From contig JBKECQ010000014.1 of assembly GCA_047974845.1 (NCBI GenBank), positions 1 to 64,000 of the forward strand: DNA of 64,000 nt. Direction: 5' to 3'. Below the pieces are notes generated by a model. That model searched no databases, was not told the origin of the DNA, and saw nothing but the letters and a program-made list of their open reading frames with translations. Source of the DNA: Aminipila sp047974845. Its GTDB lineage: Bacteria; Bacillota; Clostridia; Peptostreptococcales; Anaerovoracaceae. This document shows, piece by piece, positions 60,145 through 64,000 of this stretch (position 1 is the first letter of the stretch; each line of letters opens with the position of its first letter). The position numbers and the translations under genes are program-made.

Positions 60145-61431
60145 ATGAATATGTTCGATGGGGGTAATCCTCAAAAGAAAAGTAAGTATTTGAAACAAGC
60201 GCTTGTAGTGGGAAGTATTGCAGTATTGGTTCTTGCCATTATTATTCTTAAAGATTATGCTGATGGAAACACTGCAAAATCACAAGTGGATAAGACCGCT
60301 AAAAAGAATGAGATAATACAGCAAGCGGATAAACTAGCGTTAGGCTATTTTTATGATGAAGCCTTGGAATTATTAAACCGAGATCCAACTTTAATTGATG
60401 AAAACATCACCGGTGATGCGATAAAATTGAAAATAGAAGATATAAAAGGTCAAAAGGCATCTTTAGTAAAATATGAAGGTGCCATTGACCATGTCTTTTT
60501 CCACAGTTTAATCGTGTATCCGGAGCTGGCTTTTGATAATAAGGGTCATCCGGCTCAAGGCTACAATATGTGGATGACCACTGTAAAAGAATTCAAGAAA
60601 ATGTTACCACAGCTTCAAGAAAGAGGATATGTTCTATACCCCATTACAGAGACTGTTGAAGTTTCTGAAGATGGCAGTGTCTCACCTAAAGATATCTATC
60701 TTCCTATAGGAAAAAAACCTTTAATTATTTCAATAGATGATGTAAATTATTATGATTATATGAAGCCGGATGGGTTTGCAAATAAACTTGTTTTAGGTGA
60801 TGATGGACGGGTATGGACGGAAGTTATAAACCCAAAGGGAGAAAGCTCTCTCACAAGGGATGGCGATGTAATGCCAATATTGGATGACTACGTAGAGAAG
60901 CACCCTGATTTCTCATTGCGAGGAACAAAAGGTATAATGGCTCTGACCGGATATCAGGGAGCATTGGGGTATAGAATAACTGACAACTTACCTGAAGAGG
61001 CAAAGTGGCAACAAGAAGTCAAGGCTATTGCCGATGTGATGAAAGATAACGGATGGCTATTTGCTTGCCATAGTTATACCCATAACGGGTACTTTAGAAC
61101 AGGTAAAGTAACAATGGAGCAAATGAAATACGATACTGACAGATGGAAAGAAAAGATTGAACCATGGGTAGGAGAAACCAATATTTACATATCTCCTTTT
61201 GGTTGGCATTGGGATAACAAGAACCAAATACATAGATACATAGCTGAAAGCGGTTATAAAATATTTTGTCCCGTTGGCATTAGCCGAAGGATGACCTTAT
61301 ACTCTGATATTATGGTTATGCCAAGGGTAAATTTAGATGGATATACCATGAGGCACCGACCGGAATTTGTAAATGAGCATTATTTCAATGTTAATGAGGT
61401 TTATGATGTTTCTAGACCTGATAACAATTAA
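60145..61431 (+). CDS. Membrane-anchored NodB-type polysaccharide deacetylase
   Basis: A 428-residue protein with a short cytoplasmic N-terminus and one membrane segment (about 18-38). A helical region to about 110 precedes a polysaccharide deacetylase domain. SIDDVNYYDY carries the metal-binding and catalytic aspartates, CHSYTHNGYF the HxxxH metal site, and YISPFGWHWD the later substrate-site motif. It probably removes acetyl groups from extracellular polymer, such as peptidoglycan or exopolysaccharide. ATG 60145 or 60151 could start it; GGGGGAG is close upstream. GerMN and nucleotidase genes follow on the same strand. Confidence 0.88.
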   Translation: MNMFDGGNPQKKSKYLKQALVVGSIAVLVLAIIILKDYADGNTAKSQVDKTAKKNEIIQQADKLALGYFYDEALELLNRDPTLIDENITGDAIKLKIEDIKGQKASLVKYEGAIDHVFFHSLIVYPELAFDNKGHPAQGYNMWMTTVKEFKKMLPQLQERGYVLYPITETVEVSEDGSVSPKDIYLPIGKKPLIISIDDVNYYDYMKPDGFANKLVLGDDGRVWTEVINPKGESSLTRDGDVMPILDDYVEKHPDFSLRGTKGIMALTGYQGALGYRITDNLPEEAKWQQEVKAIADVMKDNGWLFACHSYTHNGYFRTGKVTMEQMKYDTDRWKEKIEPWVGETNIYISPFGWHWDNKNQIHRYIAESGYKIFCPVGISRRMTLYSDIMVMPRVNLDGYTMRHRPEFVNEHYFNVNEVYDVSRPDNN

Positions 61432-61448
61432 GACAAGGGGGAATAAAA

Positions 61449-62039
61449 TTGGGAAATAAAACAAATATGATTAAGAAAAGGATGTTTTGCTTTACATTGC
61501 TTTCTGTATTTTTAATTTCATCAATGGTGGGATTTACAGGATGTGGTGAAAAAACAGTAGAACAATATGAAAGTAAAACACTGAAACTGTATTTTGCTAA
61601 TAAGGACTATATTGACACAGGCAATGATAAGAATGGAGAACTCGTGGTAAGTGATCAGATATCTATTTCTGTGCCTAAAGGGATTCCTGATGGAATGACT
61701 GCAGAAGAAGCCGCTTCATATGGATATGTTGAAGCCTATTCTATGCTTTGGCAAGTGCCGGATGGTTTAGAAAATGCAGAAACTGTAGTGACGGAAAAAA
61801 TAGGCATACACAATATTACCTGTAAGGATGGAATCGCCTATGTGGATTTGATAGGCTCCGGGCTAGTAGGAAAGGGTGGATCTTTGGAAGAAACACTATT
61901 TATAAGCCAGGTTGTGGAGACTCTTGTAAATAGCTTTGATGAGATAGAAAAGGTTCAATTCCTAATAGATGGAGAAACCTCAGAAACCCTTATGGGTCAT
62001 TGTGATACAAGTATGCCGTTTACAGCAGGGTTCTTTTAG
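61449..62039 (+). CDS. GerMN-domain lipoprotein
   Basis: A 196-residue lipoprotein. The basic N-terminus, hydrophobic core and lipobox VGFTGC mark a lipid-modified cysteine near residue 33. The C-terminal part (about 45-190) fits the GerMN sporulation/germination domain, with KTLKLYFANKDY, ETVVTEKIGIHNI, GIAYVDL, EETLFISQVVETLV and FLIDGETSETLMGH. GerM-type proteins act at the spore or cell envelope and may bind peptidoglycan. The likely start is TTG 61449 after AAGGGGG; ATG 61467 is an alternative without a good ribosome-binding site. Confidence 0.85.
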   Translation: MGNKTNMIKKRMFCFTLLSVFLISSMVGFTGCGEKTVEQYESKTLKLYFANKDYIDTGNDKNGELVVSDQISISVPKGIPDGMTAEEAASYGYVEAYSMLWQVPDGLENAETVVTEKIGIHNITCKDGIAYVDLIGSGLVGKGGSLEETLFISQVVETLVNSFDEIEKVQFLIDGETSETLMGHCDTSMPFTAGFF

Positions 62040-62102
62040 CAGAAAGAAAAATAGTATATATTAATTTTTTACAACTGTAAGCTTTAAGCAAGGAGGGAAC
62101 AA

Positions 62103-63950
62103 ATGAAAAGATCCTTAAAAAATGCAAGCCTTATTTTAGTGGTAATTATGTTAATAACCATGCAATTCAATTTTGTATGGGCTGGTGAGGAGGCTGTAGT
62201 TAAGCAGGATAACGGGCAGCTTATTATACTTCATACAAATGATGTCCACAGTAGAGTGGACGATAAGTTAGGATATGCTTCTGTAAAAGGGTGGAAAGAT
62301 TATTATGAGGCACAGGGAGCAAGGGTTATGCTTCTTGATGCGGGTGATAACCTGCATGGGTATCCTATTGCCAATTTGGGTCAGGGCGAAAACATAGTGG
62401 ATATAATGAATGCTGTTGGTTATACGGCAATGACACCGGGAAACCATGACTTTAATTATGGAACAGGAAGGCTACTTGAATTAAAAAAAGATATGAAGTT
62501 TGATTTACTTTCTGCTAACTTTACAGATAAAGACGGAAGAGAGGCTCTTACGCCATCTAAGCTTTACAATATGGACGGTGTAAAGGTTGGAATAATAGGA
62601 ATTTCTACTCCGGACACTGAAACAAAAACAAATCCTGAAAATGTGAGAGGGTATAGTTTTAATAAAAATAAAATTTCAAATATGGTGCAGTTACAAATTA
62701 ACAAGCTGGAAAAAGAAGGCGCTGATTATATTGTTGCACTGGGACATTTAGGGTTAGATGAAGAGAGTAAGCCTTATTGCTCAGATGACATTATTGAACA
62801 AACACAGGGAATAGACGTATTTGTTGATGGTCATAGTCATACTGCATTAGAAAATGGCAAAGTGATTAAAGATAAAGCCGGTAATGATGTAATGTTAGCG
62901 CAAACAGGAAATTATATTGAGTCTATTGGCAAGGTCACTATTGAAAATATTAAAGATAAGGACAATGCTAAGATTACTGCATCACTTATAAAAGAAGCCA
63001 AGATAGATGAGCCGACAAAGAAACTTATTGACGACAAAAAAGCTGAGATAAAGCCTATGTTAGACACGATTGTTGCTAAAACAGAGGTAATGCTGGACGG
63101 TGAGAGAGACCCGGGAGTAAGAACAGGTGAAACTAACCTAGGGGATTTAGCGGCAGACGCAATAAGAGCTGTGGCAGGAGCAGACGTTGCTTTAACAAAT
63201 GGCGGAGGAATTAGAACATCACTTAAAGAAGGAAATATAACATATGGAAATCTAAATTCGGTATTCCCATTTGGCAATATCGTAGTAAGTATTGATGTAA
63301 AGGGCAAGGATATTTTATCTGCATTGGAACACGGCACCAAGAGCTATCCGCAGGCTAGTGGAGGCTTTCCACAAGTATCGGGTATGTCCTTTGAAATTAA
63401 TACAGCTGTTACAACAGGAAGAGTACAAAATGTAAAAGTTGGAAATGTTCCTTTAGATATGAACAAAACATATAAGCTGGCGACCAATGACTTTACAAAA
63501 GTAGGCGGTGATGGCTATACTATGTTCACAGGATACAAAAAAACAGGTGAATATGGGGCGCTTGATGAGGCATTAGTCAACTATATCGAAAAGGATCTTA
63601 AGGGTGTTGTTGGAAAACAATATGAGAAGTCTCAAGATAGAATCATAGAAGTTAAGGATAACTCAAAAAATGATGGAAAACTTCCAATAAGTGCAGGTAT
63701 GACCAGAGAGCAGGCTGCCAATAAAATATTAGAATACAGTAAATCCATAGGAGAGGGTCCTGTTGGAAGCTGGGCAATTCACCTTAAATATACTGATTTA
63801 GATAAAGTAGCAGATTCAAATCTTAGTGGTATCATGTTTTGTACTATTAAGGGATATATGATTGGTTATACTGATGGAAGCTTTAGGCCAACTAAGCCTT
63901 TAACAGAAAAGGAAGTAGAAATTATACAGGATAGATTTTACAGTAGATAA
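62103..63950 (+). CDS. Cell-surface 5'-nucleotidase/metallophosphoesterase with SLH domain
   Basis: A 615-residue exported protein. The signal peptide ends near AWAGE. A calcineurin-like phosphoesterase domain follows (LHTNDVHSRVDD, LLDAGDNLHG, GNHDFNYG, ALGHLGLDEES, DGHSHT). The 5'-nucleotidase C-terminal domain (about 320-500) has GETNLGDLAADAIRAVAGADVALTNGGGIR. The last 45 residues form one recognisable SLH domain (SGIMFCTIKGYMIGYTDGSFRPTKPLTEKEVE) that would bind secondary cell-wall polymer. SLH anchors usually come in threes, so one alone is unusual. It probably releases phosphate and nucleosides from extracellular nucleotides. AAGGAGGG lies before the ATG. Confidence 0.93.
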   Translation: MKRSLKNASLILVVIMLITMQFNFVWAGEEAVVKQDNGQLIILHTNDVHSRVDDKLGYASVKGWKDYYEAQGARVMLLDAGDNLHGYPIANLGQGENIVDIMNAVGYTAMTPGNHDFNYGTGRLLELKKDMKFDLLSANFTDKDGREALTPSKLYNMDGVKVGIIGISTPDTETKTNPENVRGYSFNKNKISNMVQLQINKLEKEGADYIVALGHLGLDEESKPYCSDDIIEQTQGIDVFVDGHSHTALENGKVIKDKAGNDVMLAQTGNYIESIGKVTIENIKDKDNAKITASLIKEAKIDEPTKKLIDDKKAEIKPMLDTIVAKTEVMLDGERDPGVRTGETNLGDLAADAIRAVAGADVALTNGGGIRTSLKEGNITYGNLNSVFPFGNIVVSIDVKGKDILSALEHGTKSYPQASGGFPQVSGMSFEINTAVTTGRVQNVKVGNVPLDMNKTYKLATNDFTKVGGDGYTMFTGYKKTGEYGALDEALVNYIEKDLKGVVGKQYEKSQDRIIEVKDNSKNDGKLPISAGMTREQAANKILEYSKSIGEGPVGSWAIHLKYTDLDKVADSNLSGIMFCTIKGYMIGYTDGSFRPTKPLTEKEVEIIQDRFYSR

Positions 63951-63966
63951 AATAGAGGAGAAAAAG

Positions 63967-64000
63967 ATGAAAGAATTTGAAATTAAAGACTTAAAGTTAG
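63967..64000 (+). CDS. Start of a gene cut by the window end
   Basis: An ATG at 63967 follows GAGGAG and opens MKEFEIKDLKL, which runs to the window end. It lies 16 bp after the nucleotidase stop. Too little is visible to name it. Confidence 0.5.
   Translation, partial: MKEFEIKDLKL

Noticed and set aside
1..64000. tRNA or rRNA genes and insertion sequences
   Set aside because: I saw no cloverleaf, rRNA segment, transposase or terminal inverted repeat pair while reading both strands.

Overview
The window looks like chromosomal DNA of a low-GC, Gram-positive anaerobe of the class Clostridia. Evidence: AT-rich sequence with strong Shine-Dalgarno sites, a clostridial 3-hydroxybutyryl-CoA dehydrogenase and iron-type alcohol dehydrogenase, lipoproteins and an SLH-domain protein instead of outer-membrane machinery, a GerMN-domain lipoprotein, the cdaA-cdaR-glmM module, and a raiA-motif RNA before the hibernation factor gene. 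Family or genus cannot be fixed from this sequence alone. I see no rRNA, tRNA, CRISPR array, insertion sequence or prophage.

Layout. 1-1.3 kb: tail of a DUF4236 protein and a DUF368 polyprenyl-phosphate transporter-like protein. 1.5-5.5 kb: a compact phosphonate operon (radical SAM protein, cytidylyltransferase, cytidylyltransferase-PEP mutase fusion, phosphonopyruvate decarboxylase). 5.7-8.1 kb: lipoprotein zinc metalloprotease and galE, converging on an alcohol dehydrogenase, an NdpA-type nucleoid protein, a large O-antigen ligase/polymerase-like protein and a polyprenyl-phosphate sugar transferase (8.2-15.1 kb, minus strand). 15.4-23.1 kb: copper-amine-oxidase-domain secreted protein, CapD-type dehydratase, pgi, hbd, and two LytR-CpsA-Psr ligases. 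23.2-33.2 kb: a housekeeping run (rho, DUF1385, prmC, an MFS transporter, rpmE, prfA, threonylcarbamoyl-AMP synthase, rpiB, upp, tyrS). 33.4-42.8 kb: an envelope-stress-like block (ECF sigma and candidate anti-sigma, a MacB-type ABC exporter with a large extracellular subunit, OmpR-type two-component system). 43-53.2 kb: EAL-domain c-di-GMP phosphodiesterase with two solute-binding domains, nadE, YhaM-like exonuclease, a tRNA nucleotidyltransferase body without its catalytic head, RecD2-like helicase, ComF. 53.2-60.1 kb: raiA RNA, hpf, a three-copy 123-bp tandem repeat, then cdaA-cdaR-glmM-glmS. 60.1-64 kb: NodB-type deacetylase, GerMN lipoprotein, SLH-anchored 5'-nucleotidase and the start of another gene.

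How it fits together. Many genes serve the cell envelope: sugar-nucleotide supply (galE, pgi, CapD, glmM, glmS), lipid-carrier loading and recycling (sugar transferase, DUF368), polymerisation, and attachment to the wall (LCP proteins). The phosphonate operon beside these genes makes a phosphonate-decorated surface glycan a reasonable, unproven hypothesis. The most unusual items are the cytidylyltransferase/PEP-mutase cluster with a radical SAM enzyme and no aminotransferase, the headless tRNA nucleotidyltransferase, a YtrA-like operator followed by an attenuator-like leader before the ABC exporter, helically phased 10-bp repeats before the ECF sigma gene, and nested palindromes at the exopolysaccharide promoter.
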